The notes below the pieces were generated by a model. It was not told the origin of the DNA. It did no database searches and saw only the letters and a list, made by a program, of their open reading frames with translations. 64,000 nt of DNA from Oscillospiraceae bacterium (GTDB taxonomy: Bacteria > Bacillota > Clostridia > Oscillospirales > Ruminococcaceae), in the NCBI GenBank assembly GCA_017435565.1, contig JAFSEU010000023.1:60559-124558 (forward strand), given 5' to 3'. The translations under genes and the position numbers were made by a program. Shown piece by piece: positions 52,269 through 61,445 of this stretch; position 1 is the stretch's first letter, and the number at the start of each line of letters is the position of its first letter.

Positions 52269-52988
52269 TCAGCGATAGCCCCAGTCGTCAGCACCGCTTT
52301 TTCTCAAGGCTGTGAAAAGTCGGTCGGAGAATCCCGGGTTTTCCTTGTCCATCTGTCGGATAAAATCTTTCATTTTCTGTCGCTGGGTGACTCCGTCGGC
52401 AGGACATACCGATTTATGAATGGGCAATTCACTGCGGTTTGCCGCGTTGCGCACCTCATATTCGGGTGCAAGGCACAACGGACGAATCAAAGTTATGTTG
52501 CGCTTTGAAAGCCAGCTTTTGGGTGCAAAACAACCAACCCTTCCTTCAATGAAAAGATTCATAAGAAAGGTTTCTACAACATCATTATAATGGTGACCCA
52601 AAGCAATTTTATTGCAGTTAGCTTCAAGCGTTGTTTCGTGCAAAACGCCTCTGCGCATTTTTGCACAAAGGCTGCAGGGTGATTTTTCCTTTCGTACATC
52701 GAAAACAATGCTTGCGATTTCGGTGCGCTTGATTATATATTCCACGCCGACTTTGTCACAGAAGCGTTCAATTTCTGAGTAATCACCGGGAACGTCGTTA
52801 AAGCCGGGGTCGGCGGTGATTGCTACAACATCATAATCAATGCCAGCGAATCTTTTTAATAGTACAAGTCCGTTCAAAAGAACCATACTGTCCTTGCCGC
52901 CCGAAACACCGACTGCAATTCTGTCACCGTCTTCAAGAAGGTCAAATTCCTGAACGGCTTTTCGCATATATCCGAGTATTCTCTGCAT
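52269..52988 (-). CDS. TtcA-like tRNA 2-thiolation protein
   Basis: 239-residue PP-loop ATPase. SGGKDSMVLL is the ATP-binding loop; CSLCAKMRRG supplies the CxxC pair; HHYNDVVETFLMNL and PLCLAPEYEVR are family features. TtcA-type enzymes thiolate C32 of tRNA using an iron-sulphur cluster. A third Cys (HKSVCPADG) may complete a cluster. It is 14 bp after the acyl carrier protein gene, in an otherwise envelope-related operon. Confidence 0.87.
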   Translation of the reverse strand: MQRILGYMRKAVQEFDLLEDGDRIAVGVSGGKDSMVLLNGLVLLKRFAGIDYDVVAITADPGFNDVPGDYSEIERFCDKVGVEYIIKRTEIASIVFDVRKEKSPCSLCAKMRRGVLHETTLEANCNKIALGHHYNDVVETFLMNLFIEGRVGCFAPKSWLSKRNITLIRPLCLAPEYEVRNAANRSELPIHKSVCPADGVTQRQKMKDFIRQMDKENPGFSDRLFTALRKSGADDWGYR

Positions 52989-53002
52989 AAGGTAAATTCC
53001 TT

Positions 53003-53251
53003 TTATGTGCGTGAAATAATGATATCGACCATTTCGCCGACATTCTTCATTGTAGAAACTTCCTTCATAGCAAACTTCATCGAAAACTCACTTTCGACGG
53101 CGGAAATCATATTGATATGTTCGAGGCTGTCCCAGTCTTCAATATCATCAGCGGTAGTCGAAGCTGAAAGTGTGATATCGTCGTCATCAAAAAGGTCTCT
53201 GAAAATGATTTCGAGTTTCTCATAAATTTGTTCTTTAGTATACTTGCTCAT
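53003..53251 (-). CDS. Acyl carrier protein
   Basis: 82 residues. DWDSLEHINMISAVE contains the serine (Ser42) that should carry 4'-phosphopantetheine. Unlike fatty-acid ACP (DSLDxVEL) it has DSLEHI, the form common in carrier proteins paired with dedicated loading enzymes. It is 15 bp downstream of the FkbH-like gene, which implies that FkbH loads it. Stand-alone cytosolic carrier; the phosphopantetheinyl transferase must be elsewhere. Confidence 0.92.
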   Translation of the reverse strand: MSKYTKEQIYEKLEIIFRDLFDDDDITLSASTTADDIEDWDSLEHINMISAVESEFSMKFAMKEVSTMKNVGEMVDIIISRT

Positions 53252-53266
53252 AATAATTTACTCCTT

Positions 53267-55045
53267 TTAATTTACTTTAATGACTTTGTTTTTGTTTTCA
53301 TAGTCTGCAATGTCAAGCGACCAGACGGTATTGTTCTGCTCATCGCTTTGTTCGAGCGTAAAACCGAAATCGCCGAAAAGGTTGCGCACCATTGCGTTTT
53401 TGGCTGTCGGGTAGTAGTACCCATAAATCTTTGAAATGCTGCGCTTTCTGCACTCTGATACAAGAGTATCAAGCATTGCATATTCCACATCACGCTTCAG
53501 GACACGGCAGCTCATAAGCCACAAATCAATGTGCAGTGCGTTTTCTTTTATATTGCCGATTACAACCGAAACAACGCCGTTATCACCGAATTTATCGACA
53601 AGCTTGCCGTAAAGAGTGACATAATTGCTGTCGGCGCAAACTGAGTTCATCTGCTCTATGGTATAGCGTTTTGTTGTGACATTAAACTGGTTGCTCTTGT
53701 TTGTCAGCTGGGTGATTCTTGCAAGATAAAGCTCGCAAAAAGGAAGAATCTCAGCAGACATTTCAAGGCTCAAAAGATAATCCTCATAATTTTCAAAGCG
53801 TTTTTGAGCCTGTGTGCGCTGTGCGTTTGCCTTGTACATTTCAACACGCTTGGCATCGTCGGCAGAATAGCTTGTTACCTCAAAATATCCGTTGCGGTCG
53901 ATGGTTTTTATATAATTTTCGACCTTTTCAATTTCAGGTATTGCCATTTTTGCGATCTGTCCTCTGGCAATGGCACGCTCTGCGGGGTTGTCATCAACAA
54001 ACACAATGCTTTCGGGCAGAATGTTCAGTTCCTCTGCGGTATCGACAAGGTTTTTGTCCTTGGGGTCCCAGTTTGCCTTAATCACAACAAAATCATCTGG
54101 TGATAAAACGCTTTGCGGATGGCAAAGCCCTGCAACTGCATTTTCGTGTTCATTCTTGGAGCATACCGTCAGCATAATTCCCAAATCCTTATGTGATTTG
54201 ATATAGCTCTGGAACTCGGAATAAACCTGTGACATCGGGGTTTCCTGTCCGATTTCAATTCCGCTTACGCCGTCGTCGCCGACGATTCCGCCCCAGAGAG
54301 TGTTGTCAAGGTCAAGGGCGAGAACCTTTTTATTCATACCGAAAATTGATTTTATTATATTTGCAACATTGAAAGCAAACTCAGGAATTGCGGGAACGCT
54401 CAGCGCATATTTGAACATATGCCAGTAATAAGGGTCGCTCCATTTTTCAAGCCCGAAACTTGCCGAAAGATATGCAATATCATTTATATAAAACGAGCTG
54501 TGCTTTTGAGCAAAATCCGCAAAACGGCGGTTCAGTTCATTTATATAGCGGGTTTTTCCGCCGATATTCGAGCAGTCTGCATTGCCCAGAAGCCTGTAAT
54601 ACGGCAATTCAAAATTGTTCTGAATTATGGGGCATTTATAAACCCTTGCAATATTCTCCCACATCTGGGTAAAGTGCTCAAATTGCTCAGACAGCTCAGC
54701 ATCAATTTGCTCCTTGGTGCAGCTTGGCGAAAAATCCTTTTTAATAAGGTTGCGGTTTGACGTGTGAATAAAGATGATATCGGGCGCAAATTCTTCAATC
54801 TCTTTGTTTTCAAAGCATGCGTCCTGCCAGTAGCGGTTGTATTCGGATTCGTAAAACTGCGCCTTTATGCCGTAATTGAGCAAAAAAAGCTCCAGGATTT
54901 TTACAATCTCCGAGGTTGTCGAGCCGCCGAGCACTGCGATTTTCTTAGTCAGTGCAAAGTTGCCTTCGCTAAGAAGCTCTTTTTTTATAGAGCGTTTGTT
55001 TTTCAATATATAGGCGCTGTCAAAAGGATATTCAAGAATCTGCAT
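53267..55045 (-). CDS. FkbH-like acyl-ACP loading enzyme
   Basis: 592 residues in three parts. An N-terminal SGNH-like region (about 35-230, LGGSTTSE and IFIHTSNRNL) is followed by a HAD phosphatase domain (about 240-390, catalytic DLDNT at 245-249, then VCSKNEHENA and VFVDDNPAE) and a C-terminal GNAT-like domain (about 430-590, NKSNQFNVTTKRYT). Characterised FkbH proteins convert 1,3-bisphosphoglycerate to glyceryl-ACP. Together with the adjacent ACP this points to a small acyl donor for surface modification. The substrate here is inferred, not shown. Confidence 0.9.
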   Translation of the reverse strand: MQILEYPFDSAYILKNKRSIKKELLSEGNFALTKKIAVLGGSTTSEIVKILELFLLNYGIKAQFYESEYNRYWQDACFENKEIEEFAPDIIFIHTSNRNLIKKDFSPSCTKEQIDAELSEQFEHFTQMWENIARVYKCPIIQNNFELPYYRLLGNADCSNIGGKTRYINELNRRFADFAQKHSSFYINDIAYLSASFGLEKWSDPYYWHMFKYALSVPAIPEFAFNVANIIKSIFGMNKKVLALDLDNTLWGGIVGDDGVSGIEIGQETPMSQVYSEFQSYIKSHKDLGIMLTVCSKNEHENAVAGLCHPQSVLSPDDFVVIKANWDPKDKNLVDTAEELNILPESIVFVDDNPAERAIARGQIAKMAIPEIEKVENYIKTIDRNGYFEVTSYSADDAKRVEMYKANAQRTQAQKRFENYEDYLLSLEMSAEILPFCELYLARITQLTNKSNQFNVTTKRYTIEQMNSVCADSNYVTLYGKLVDKFGDNGVVSVVIGNIKENALHIDLWLMSCRVLKRDVEYAMLDTLVSECRKRSISKIYGYYYPTAKNAMVRNLFGDFGFTLEQSDEQNNTVWSLDIADYENKNKVIKVN

Positions 55046-55079
55046 AGCTTTTCTCCGTAATTCTCATTATACAGTATTA

Positions 55080-55107
55080 GGGCGAACGTGAAAAATGTCC
55101 GCCCTAA
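55080..55107 (-). other. Intergenic hairpin between the DHHW and FkbH genes
   Basis: TAGGGCG pairs with CGCCCTA, and a GAC/GT(T) extension adds to the stem. There is no T run after it, so it is more likely an mRNA stability or processing element than a terminator. Confidence 0.5.
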
Positions 55108-55114
55108 ATGAATT

Positions 55115-56635
55115 TTATTGATTGGGTTGTCTTGTTCTCATAACCTCGATATAGTCGGCATTGCTGCTCATTGCGCTGAAGGCACAGCTTGCAAAGAGAA
55201 CATCTGTGATGCCCTGCTGCTTTATAAATTCAATCGAATTCAGTTCGAAATAACGCATATCGCAGACGTAAATCTCTTCAAATGAGCCAGTCAGAAATTC
55301 AGGTATCGCATTTCCGTAGCTGTCCTTGAAGATGATAAGCTTTCTGCCGTTTGTGACTGAGGTTTTAATATGCACGATATTGCTGTCGCCGCGCATAAAG
55401 GTCAGATAGAGTGAGCTTTTGTTTGTAATACCCTCGTTGAAAAGGGCACCGACGCTGGGGTTGGTGAATGACTGGGAGTAGTAGGTCGTGGTGTAGTTTT
55501 CCGTCTTGGGCTTGTAATATACAAATTCTTCGGGGTTGTTCAGAAGCGAGGACTCATTTGTATATGTATAGAGTGTGCCGACATATCCGTCAACTGAATA
55601 TCTGTCATATTCGGAGATGTCAAGGAAGGGAACGTTTGCAGTCTTGCAGAATTCCTGTGCTGCATAATATGCTCCCAGAGCCGCCCAATGGTGATCGGTT
55701 CTTGTGTAGATTTTTTCATCGGTGTGTGCCGCCAATGCGGAATAGGCGTCAACATTTACAACGCCGTTTAAATGTTGCAGAATGTGGTCGATGTCGCCCT
55801 TCTGGCTTCTTGTATACTGCTTGAATTCATCGGGCAGGTAGTACGAAACAGCTGTCGGAATTACCATTGAATATACATTTACGCTGTCGCCCAAATCAGC
55901 CTTATATGCATTGACGTAGCCTGCATACTCCTCAGCATTGGCAAGGCTTCCGCCGTAGAGCATAATTCCGGTATCGCCGAGAACCACGATTCCTTCGTGC
56001 ATAATGCCGACATTGGGGTCCTGCGGTTCAGGCGTCGGGGTAGTAGTTGTTGTTGCTGCGGTGGTTGTCGTGGTGACGGGCGGTGTTGTTGTCAAGGCAG
56101 AGCTTTGCGCATCGCTTTGAAGCGGAGTTGTTCCGCTTGCATCGGTTATCTGTGTTGCAGCGGTACTTACAGTTGTTGCCGCTGTTGTGATGCTGTTTGT
56201 TTGCGCGGGTGAGCTTTGCTCATTCGGGTCATCGTCCGATATGATGTGTGCATTGTAGAACACGACCTTATTTTTGTCGTCGTCGGGCGAAATCATACCG
56301 AAATAGGATTTCAGATTTGAGTTGAAGGGGACGAGCGATTCACGAAAAGGTACGGTATCGTTAAAATATGCGCTCAGATTGCTCGTAAATTCACCCGACA
56401 ACAGGGCGGAGAAGCTGAATTTCGGGAACTTTTCAAGCTCGCGGTTTTCGCTTTCGGAAACGGTAGGATGCTCAAATACAAGAAGTATGAAAAATGCAAT
56501 CATAAACATCGAGCAGACGGCGGCAATGTTTATATATTTTGCTGTTCTGGTCACGTTCTGGAGTTTTTCTTTACGTCTGATTTCAGGCGGAGTATAGCTT
56601 TCCACAAAGTCAAACGCTGTATAGTTGTTTGCCAT
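55115..56635 (-). CDS. DHHW/AlgX-like secreted acyltransferase partner with Thr-rich linker
   Basis: 506 residues. One N-terminal membrane anchor (about 32-54) precedes an extracytoplasmic segment, then a Thr/Pro/Ala-rich stretch (about 145-205). The catalytic-like domain has TRTDHHWAALGAYYA (the DHHW motif), IFKDSYGNAIPEFL with the Ser-containing GDS-like loop, and VCDMRYFE. DHHW and AlgX/AlgJ proteins work with MBOAT transmembrane acyltransferases to attach acyl groups to exported polysaccharides. It is encoded 50 bp after an MBOAT gene. Confidence 0.86.
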   Translation of the reverse strand: MANNYTAFDFVESYTPPEIRRKEKLQNVTRTAKYINIAAVCSMFMIAFFILLVFEHPTVSESENRELEKFPKFSFSALLSGEFTSNLSAYFNDTVPFRESLVPFNSNLKSYFGMISPDDDKNKVVFYNAHIISDDDPNEQSSPAQTNSITTAATTVSTAATQITDASGTTPLQSDAQSSALTTTPPVTTTTTAATTTTTPTPEPQDPNVGIMHEGIVVLGDTGIMLYGGSLANAEEYAGYVNAYKADLGDSVNVYSMVIPTAVSYYLPDEFKQYTRSQKGDIDHILQHLNGVVNVDAYSALAAHTDEKIYTRTDHHWAALGAYYAAQEFCKTANVPFLDISEYDRYSVDGYVGTLYTYTNESSLLNNPEEFVYYKPKTENYTTTYYSQSFTNPSVGALFNEGITNKSSLYLTFMRGDSNIVHIKTSVTNGRKLIIFKDSYGNAIPEFLTGSFEEIYVCDMRYFELNSIEFIKQQGITDVLFASCAFSAMSSNADYIEVMRTRQPNQ

Positions 56636-56685
56636 CGTTTTTGTTTTACACCTCTGTAATGTTCAAAAGGAAATTGTTTTTATCT

Positions 56686-58104
56686 TTAGAAATTAGCGTA
56701 GAAAAAGGGGTTTCTTGTCTGCAATGTTAAAAATACGGTGCAGATTATAATAAGAATTATGTTTATCAGAGTTTCGCTGACGCTGTAAACTGCAGTCAGA
56801 GTATCGGACTTTTCAGAAAACTTCTTGATTTTCGGGATTATGGGGAAGCAGAAGAAAACAGCCGCTGCTATCAGCCAGATGTTGTTTGTGAGTGATGATT
56901 TGACGTAAACATCGGCAAGTGCGTTTGAATTTGCTCCTACAAGGTTTTTAAGATAATCCCAAAGATTTGAAAAGTCTGTGAAAAAGAAAATGCCGAAACC
57001 TATTATTATGACGAGCTTTGTGTAGATATGCATAATAACATCGGGAATTTTCTTTAAGCGTTTTTTGGTTATCAGACGTTCTATAAAGATGAACAGTCCG
57101 AAATACAAGCCCCAGATTATATAGTTCCAGCTTGCGCCGTGCCACAGACCTGTTGAAAACCATACGAGAAACAGGCTTGCATAGGGGCGGCGTTTTCCGA
57201 AGATCGGCAGATAAAGCAGATAGTCGCGGAAGAACGTGCCCAGCGAAATATGCCAGCGCTGCCAGAATTCGGTTATGGTGCGGCACATAAATGGATAATT
57301 GAAGTTTTCGTCAAAATCAAAGCCGAACAGCTTTGCAATGCCGATTGCCATATCGGAATATCCCGAAAAGTCAAAATACATAAACAAAGCGTAAATCGTA
57401 ACAGCATACCATGTATCGGCAACTGTTCGTGAAGAAATGACAACCTGCGAGGTCGCACTTCCGAAAAAGTCCTCGACGATTATATAGAGATTGTTTGCGA
57501 TTATAACTTTCTTTGCAAGACCTGTAACTACCCGTGTGATGCCGCTGCTGAGCGCGGAATAGTCGATCTTGCGCACCGCCATTTGACTTTCAACGGTTGA
57601 ATAGCGTACGATGGGGCCTGCGACGATGTGTGGGAAAAGAGTCATATACATAAGAAACTGAGGAAAGCTTTTCTGAGCCTTTACCTTGCCCCAGTATGCA
57701 TCAACTATATATGAAATCGCACGAAATGTATAATAGCTTATTCCAATCGGAACGATAAGTTTGGGAATTTCAAAATCTGTTTTGAAAACTGCGTTTATAT
57801 TCTCTGTGACAAATGCCGTATATTTTGGTATGGCAAGTCCGATTATATTGATGATTACCGTTGAGGTTACCGTGATTTTGGCAACAGGCTTCCCTTCAAA
57901 TTTTTCACACAATATAGCTGCAATGTAGTTGATTACCGTCGAAGCGAGTATGAAAAGAACTCCTATCGGATTGCCCCAGGCATAGAATATCAGGGAAAAC
58001 ACAATAAGAACGGCGTTTCGGGCTTTTGCGTTTTTTGTTATATAATACGACAGCAGACACAGAGGAAGAAAAATGTAGAGAAAGGATATTTCGGCCAGCG
58101 CCAT
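56686..58104 (-). CDS. MBOAT-family membrane O-acyltransferase (AlgI/DltB-like)
   Basis: 472 residues with about 10-12 hydrophobic segments. The conserved region HISLGTFFRDYLLYLPIFGKR and the catalytic histidine in FSTGLWHGASWNYIIWG are diagnostic of AlgI/PatA/DltB-type MBOATs. These proteins move an acyl group from a cytosolic donor to an extracytoplasmic acceptor. First gene of the operon, behind promoter TTGACG-18-TATAAT at 58196-58225. The ribosome-binding site (GGGGGC) is poor. Confidence 0.93.
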   Translation of the reverse strand: MALAEISFLYIFLPLCLLSYYITKNAKARNAVLIVFSLIFYAWGNPIGVLFILASTVINYIAAILCEKFEGKPVAKITVTSTVIINIIGLAIPKYTAFVTENINAVFKTDFEIPKLIVPIGISYYTFRAISYIVDAYWGKVKAQKSFPQFLMYMTLFPHIVAGPIVRYSTVESQMAVRKIDYSALSSGITRVVTGLAKKVIIANNLYIIVEDFFGSATSQVVISSRTVADTWYAVTIYALFMYFDFSGYSDMAIGIAKLFGFDFDENFNYPFMCRTITEFWQRWHISLGTFFRDYLLYLPIFGKRRPYASLFLVWFSTGLWHGASWNYIIWGLYFGLFIFIERLITKKRLKKIPDVIMHIYTKLVIIIGFGIFFFTDFSNLWDYLKNLVGANSNALADVYVKSSLTNNIWLIAAAVFFCFPIIPKIKKFSEKSDTLTAVYSVSETLINIILIIICTVFLTLQTRNPFFYANF

Positions 58105-58459
58105 TTTGTATTTGCCCCCAAGTCAGAATTTGCTGATTTTATATTGCTTTTGTAAGTACCGGAGTTAATATAATCTGAATTTTCCGTACAAAATAATTAT
58201 ACTCCCATTTGACAATATTCGTCAAGATTTTTTTTTATTTTTCACACAAAAAAATACGCACAATTCTGCTTCGTTTTTTGTGATGATTAACGAAATTGAC
58301 GGACGCTGACAGTAAAAATATGGAAACGGCGTGAGTTTTTGGAAAATTAAAACATTATACACAAAAAATTCTCAGATGAAAATATTGACAATAGAGAATG
58401 TTTGTTGCATAATTTTCTTTATGGAAAAAATATATTATATATGTAAGAAAGGGTAGTCT
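58105..58459. promoter_or_regulatory. Divergent promoter region between MBOAT operon and Ca2+ ATPase
   Basis: 355 bp without a gene. Minus strand: TTGACG (58220-58225), 18 bp, TATAAT (58196-58201), giving a leader of about 85 nt for the MBOAT operon. Plus strand: TTGACA (58385-58390), 17 bp, CATAAT (58408-58413), for the ATPase. Between them lie a long A/T tract (58226-58255) and no recognisable operator. Confidence 0.82.
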
Positions 58460-61069
58460 ATGGATTTTTACAATTTAAGCTCCAAAGAAACCGAAAGCAA
58501 AACGCAGACCGATATAAAAATTGGTCTGACAAGTGCGCAGGCACAGGAACGTTTTGAAAAATACGGCGAAAACAAATTAAGAGCAAAGAAAAAGAAGTCT
58601 ACATTGGTAAAATTCTTTGAACAGTTCAAGGATGTTATGATACTGATTCTTCTTGTGGCAGCTGCGATTTCGTTCGGTGTTGCTATTATTGAAGGGAATC
58701 CGAAGGAATTCTTCGAGCCGCTTCTGATATTGCTGATTGTTGTTCTCAACGCTGTTATGGGTGTTGTTCAGGAAAATAAAGCGGAAAGAGCGCTTGAGGC
58801 ATTGCAGAAGATGAGTGCGCCGCACGCAAGAGTGCTGCGTGACGGAAAGGAAAGCGTTATCGATGCAAGCGAATTGGTTCCCGGCGATATAATTCTTGTT
58901 GAAGCAGGGGATTTTGTTCCTGCCGACGCAAGACTTTTTGAGTCGGCAAGCCTTAAAAGTGAGGAATCTGCGCTTACCGGCGAGTCTGTTCCCAGTGACA
59001 AGGACGCACAGGCAGAAATTGCCGAAGGTGCACCTCTGGGTGACAGAATAAATATGATTTATTCAGGCTGTTCGATTGCATACGGCAGAGGACGAGGCAT
59101 TGTTACCGCAACAGGCATGGAAACCGAAATGGGTAAGATTGCAAACCTGCTTGATTCCGAAGAGGATTCGCAGACTCCCTTGCAGCACAAATTGGCAGTT
59201 ATGGGACGTTATCTCGGCATTGTTGCACTGCTTGCGTGTGTGATTGTATTTATTGTCGGATTTGCAAGCGGCATTCCCGCGCTTGAAATCTTTATGACTG
59301 CGGTTTCTTTGGCAGTTTCGGCAATTCCTGAAGGTCTTCCCGCCATTGTTACAATTGTTCTTTCGCTCGGCGTTCAGCGAATGGTAAAGAGCAATGCAAT
59401 TATCAAAAAGCTTCCTGCAGTTGAAACCTTGGGCAGTGCAAGCGTAATCTGCTCCGATAAGACAGGTACTCTCACACAGAACAGAATGACTCTTGTTAAG
59501 GCTTACTGCTGTGAGAACGAAATCTATGAGGATATTTCCGAAAACAATAGCGAGAGTGTGCGTGAGCTTTTGAAGTTTGCAACGCTTTGCTGTGACGGTT
59601 CGGTTGAATTTGAAGGCGAAACAGTAAAGCACCTTGGAGACCCGACCGAGACTTCGATTGTTTATGGTGCACACATAAACGGCATTGAAAAGGCAGAGCT
59701 TAATAAGAAATATAAGAGAGTTTCTGAAATTCCCTTTGATTCTGACAGAAAGCTTATGACCGTTGTAAATGATGTTGACGGAAAATATATTGTAACGGTT
59801 AAGGGCGCATTTGATATGCTTTCTGCAAGATGCATAAGCGGCGATGTTGCAAAGGCAAAGGAAATCACCGAGAATATGTCCGAGCAGGCACTCAGAGTCA
59901 TCGCAGTTGCACAAAAGACTATTGATACAATTCCGAGCACTCCTACAAGCGAAGAGCTTGAAAGCGGTCTTACGCTTGTCGGTCTTGTCGGTATGATTGA
60001 CCCGCCCCGTGATGAGGCAAAGGCAGCTGTTGCCGTATGTAAGGAAGCGGGAATCCGCCCTGTTATGATTACGGGTGATCACGTTGTAACTGCTTGTGCG
60101 ATTGCAAAGCAGATTGGTATTATGAATGAAGGCGACAAGTCATTAATCGGCTCCGAGCTTTCTAAGATGAGCGATGAAGAGCTTGCCGCAAATGTTGAAA
60201 GCATTTCGGTTTATGCGAGAGTTTCACCCGAGGATAAAATCAGAATCGTCAAGGCCTGGCAGTCAAAGGGCGCTATCGTTTCGATGACAGGCGACGGCGT
60301 AAACGATGCACCTGCACTTAAGGCTGCGGACATCGGATGTGCAATGGGTATTACTGGTACAGACGTTGCAAAGGGTGCCGCTGATATGACTCTTACAGAT
60401 GATAACTTTGCAACTATTGTAAAGGCTGTTGAAGAGGGCAGAGGAATTTACGATAATATCCGCAAGGCTGTCGGATTCCTTCTCGGAACAAATATCACCG
60501 AGCTTTTAAGCGTATTCTTCTCGATGCTTTTTCTCAAGGTTTCGCCCCTGCTTTCCATGCAGCTTTTGTGGATTAACCTTGTAACTGACAGCTTTCCCGC
60601 TATTGCGCTCGGTATGGAGCCTGTTGACAAGTCGGTTATGAAGCGTAAGCCTAAGCCCAAAAGCGAGGGAATATTCGCACACGGATTTGGTATTGAGATT
60701 TTCTTCCAGGCAGTTTTGTTTACCATCCTTACGGTTTCTGCATTCGTAATCGGCAAGAATGTTTCTATAGAGGCAGGACGTACAATGGCGTTCATCACAC
60801 TGGCTGTTCTCGAAACAATTCACTCATTCAGCATGCGTTCGGAGCGTTCGCTCTTTGATATCGGTTTCTTCTCTAACAAGAAGCTCAACATTGCGTCACT
60901 TGTATCTTTGCTTCTCGTGGCAGTAGTTGTGTTCACACCTATCAGAACCGCATTCGGTATGGTTAAGCTTGACGTCGTGCATTATCTGATTACATTCGGT
61001 CTTGCTGTCGTTCCTCTGATTTATATGGAAATATTCAAGCTTGTCAAGAGACTTGCCAAGAAAGCTTAA
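58460..61069 (+). CDS. P-type Ca2+-transporting ATPase (SERCA/PMR1 type)
   Basis: 869 residues. N-terminal cation ATPase domain, actuator loop LTGESVPSD, phosphorylation motif CSDKTGTLTQNRMT (about 333-346), and hinge MTGDGVNDAPALKAADIG. M4 has AIPEGLPAIV, the Glu expected of Ca2+ pumps, and M6 has LWINLVTDSFPAIALGMEP with Asn and Asp ligands. It should export Ca2+ at the cost of ATP; Mn2+ is also possible. The C-terminal six-helix cation domain is complete. It has its own promoter and terminator. Confidence 0.94.
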   Translation: MDFYNLSSKETESKTQTDIKIGLTSAQAQERFEKYGENKLRAKKKKSTLVKFFEQFKDVMILILLVAAAISFGVAIIEGNPKEFFEPLLILLIVVLNAVMGVVQENKAERALEALQKMSAPHARVLRDGKESVIDASELVPGDIILVEAGDFVPADARLFESASLKSEESALTGESVPSDKDAQAEIAEGAPLGDRINMIYSGCSIAYGRGRGIVTATGMETEMGKIANLLDSEEDSQTPLQHKLAVMGRYLGIVALLACVIVFIVGFASGIPALEIFMTAVSLAVSAIPEGLPAIVTIVLSLGVQRMVKSNAIIKKLPAVETLGSASVICSDKTGTLTQNRMTLVKAYCCENEIYEDISENNSESVRELLKFATLCCDGSVEFEGETVKHLGDPTETSIVYGAHINGIEKAELNKKYKRVSEIPFDSDRKLMTVVNDVDGKYIVTVKGAFDMLSARCISGDVAKAKEITENMSEQALRVIAVAQKTIDTIPSTPTSEELESGLTLVGLVGMIDPPRDEAKAAVAVCKEAGIRPVMITGDHVVTACAIAKQIGIMNEGDKSLIGSELSKMSDEELAANVESISVYARVSPEDKIRIVKAWQSKGAIVSMTGDGVNDAPALKAADIGCAMGITGTDVAKGAADMTLTDDNFATIVKAVEEGRGIYDNIRKAVGFLLGTNITELLSVFFSMLFLKVSPLLSMQLLWINLVTDSFPAIALGMEPVDKSVMKRKPKPKSEGIFAHGFGIEIFFQAVLFTILTVSAFVIGKNVSIEAGRTMAFITLAVLETIHSFSMRSERSLFDIGFFSNKKLNIASLVSLLLVAVVVFTPIRTAFGMVKLDVVHYLITFGLAVVPLIYMEIFKLVKRLAKKA

Positions 61070-61086
61070 AAATAAGTGTTAAATCA

Positions 61087-61124
61087 AAAAGCATCGGAAA
61101 TCAAAACGTTTCCGATGCTTTTTT
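61087..61124 (+). terminator. Terminator of the Ca2+ ATPase gene
   Basis: AAAAGCATCGGAAA pairs perfectly with TTTCCGATGCTTTT and is followed by further Ts. Confidence 0.93.
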
Positions 61125-61244
61125 GTGCTTGAAACACAACAGCTCTGTGTTGCTTTTGTATGCGGTGTACAGGCGGCAGAACAATCGTGCTTTTTGATAT
61201 ATTCAGAATCATTTGTACAGCGCGGATGTGTTGCAGTACAAAGA
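61125..61244. other. Short intergenic stretch, nothing recognised
   Basis: 120 bp between two terminators. Open frames crossing it run through both hairpins and are not credible genes. Confidence 0.6.
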
Positions 61245-61276
61245 AAAACGGCAGTCAGATAATGACTGCCGTTTTT
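61245..61276. terminator. Terminator of the secreted protein and small peptide operon
   Basis: AAAACGGCAGTCA pairs with TGACTGCCGTTTT over a 5-nt loop. On the minus strand TTTTTCTTTG follows. Confidence 0.92.
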
Positions 61277-61295
61277 GCGTTGTAGAATAATATAA

Positions 61296-61397
61296 TTATT
61301 CTTCGTTTTCGATATCTGTCTGATCACTGCTGGTTGTGATGATATCGTTGTTGTCAAATGTGACAACCTCAATTTCAGGCTTTTTGTATTCAAACAT
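61296..61397 (-). CDS. 33-residue acidic peptide (MxEYKKPxIEVV...ITTS type)
   Basis: A complete frame with AAGGAGGT 9 nt before its ATG. It encodes a short protein that starts MFEYKKPEIEVVTFDNNDII, followed by TTSSDQTDIENEE. Short peptides of this pattern (Tyr-x-Lys-Pro near the start, an acidic hydrophobic strand, then DxITTS) recur in Clostridia and are sometimes suspected to be modified-peptide precursors. No modifying enzyme is nearby. It is encoded 48 bp downstream of the secreted protein gene and followed by a strong terminator. Confidence 0.75.
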   Translation of the reverse strand: MFEYKKPEIEVVTFDNNDIITTSSDQTDIENEE

Positions 61398-61445
61398 CGG
61401 ACTTCTACCTCCTTGATAAAATTTACAATATTGTTATTATGCGGA

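Noticed and set aside
59063..60082. 339-codon minus-strand open frame opposite the Ca2+ ATPase
   Set aside because: Cys/Asn-rich shadow of a conserved P-type ATPase.
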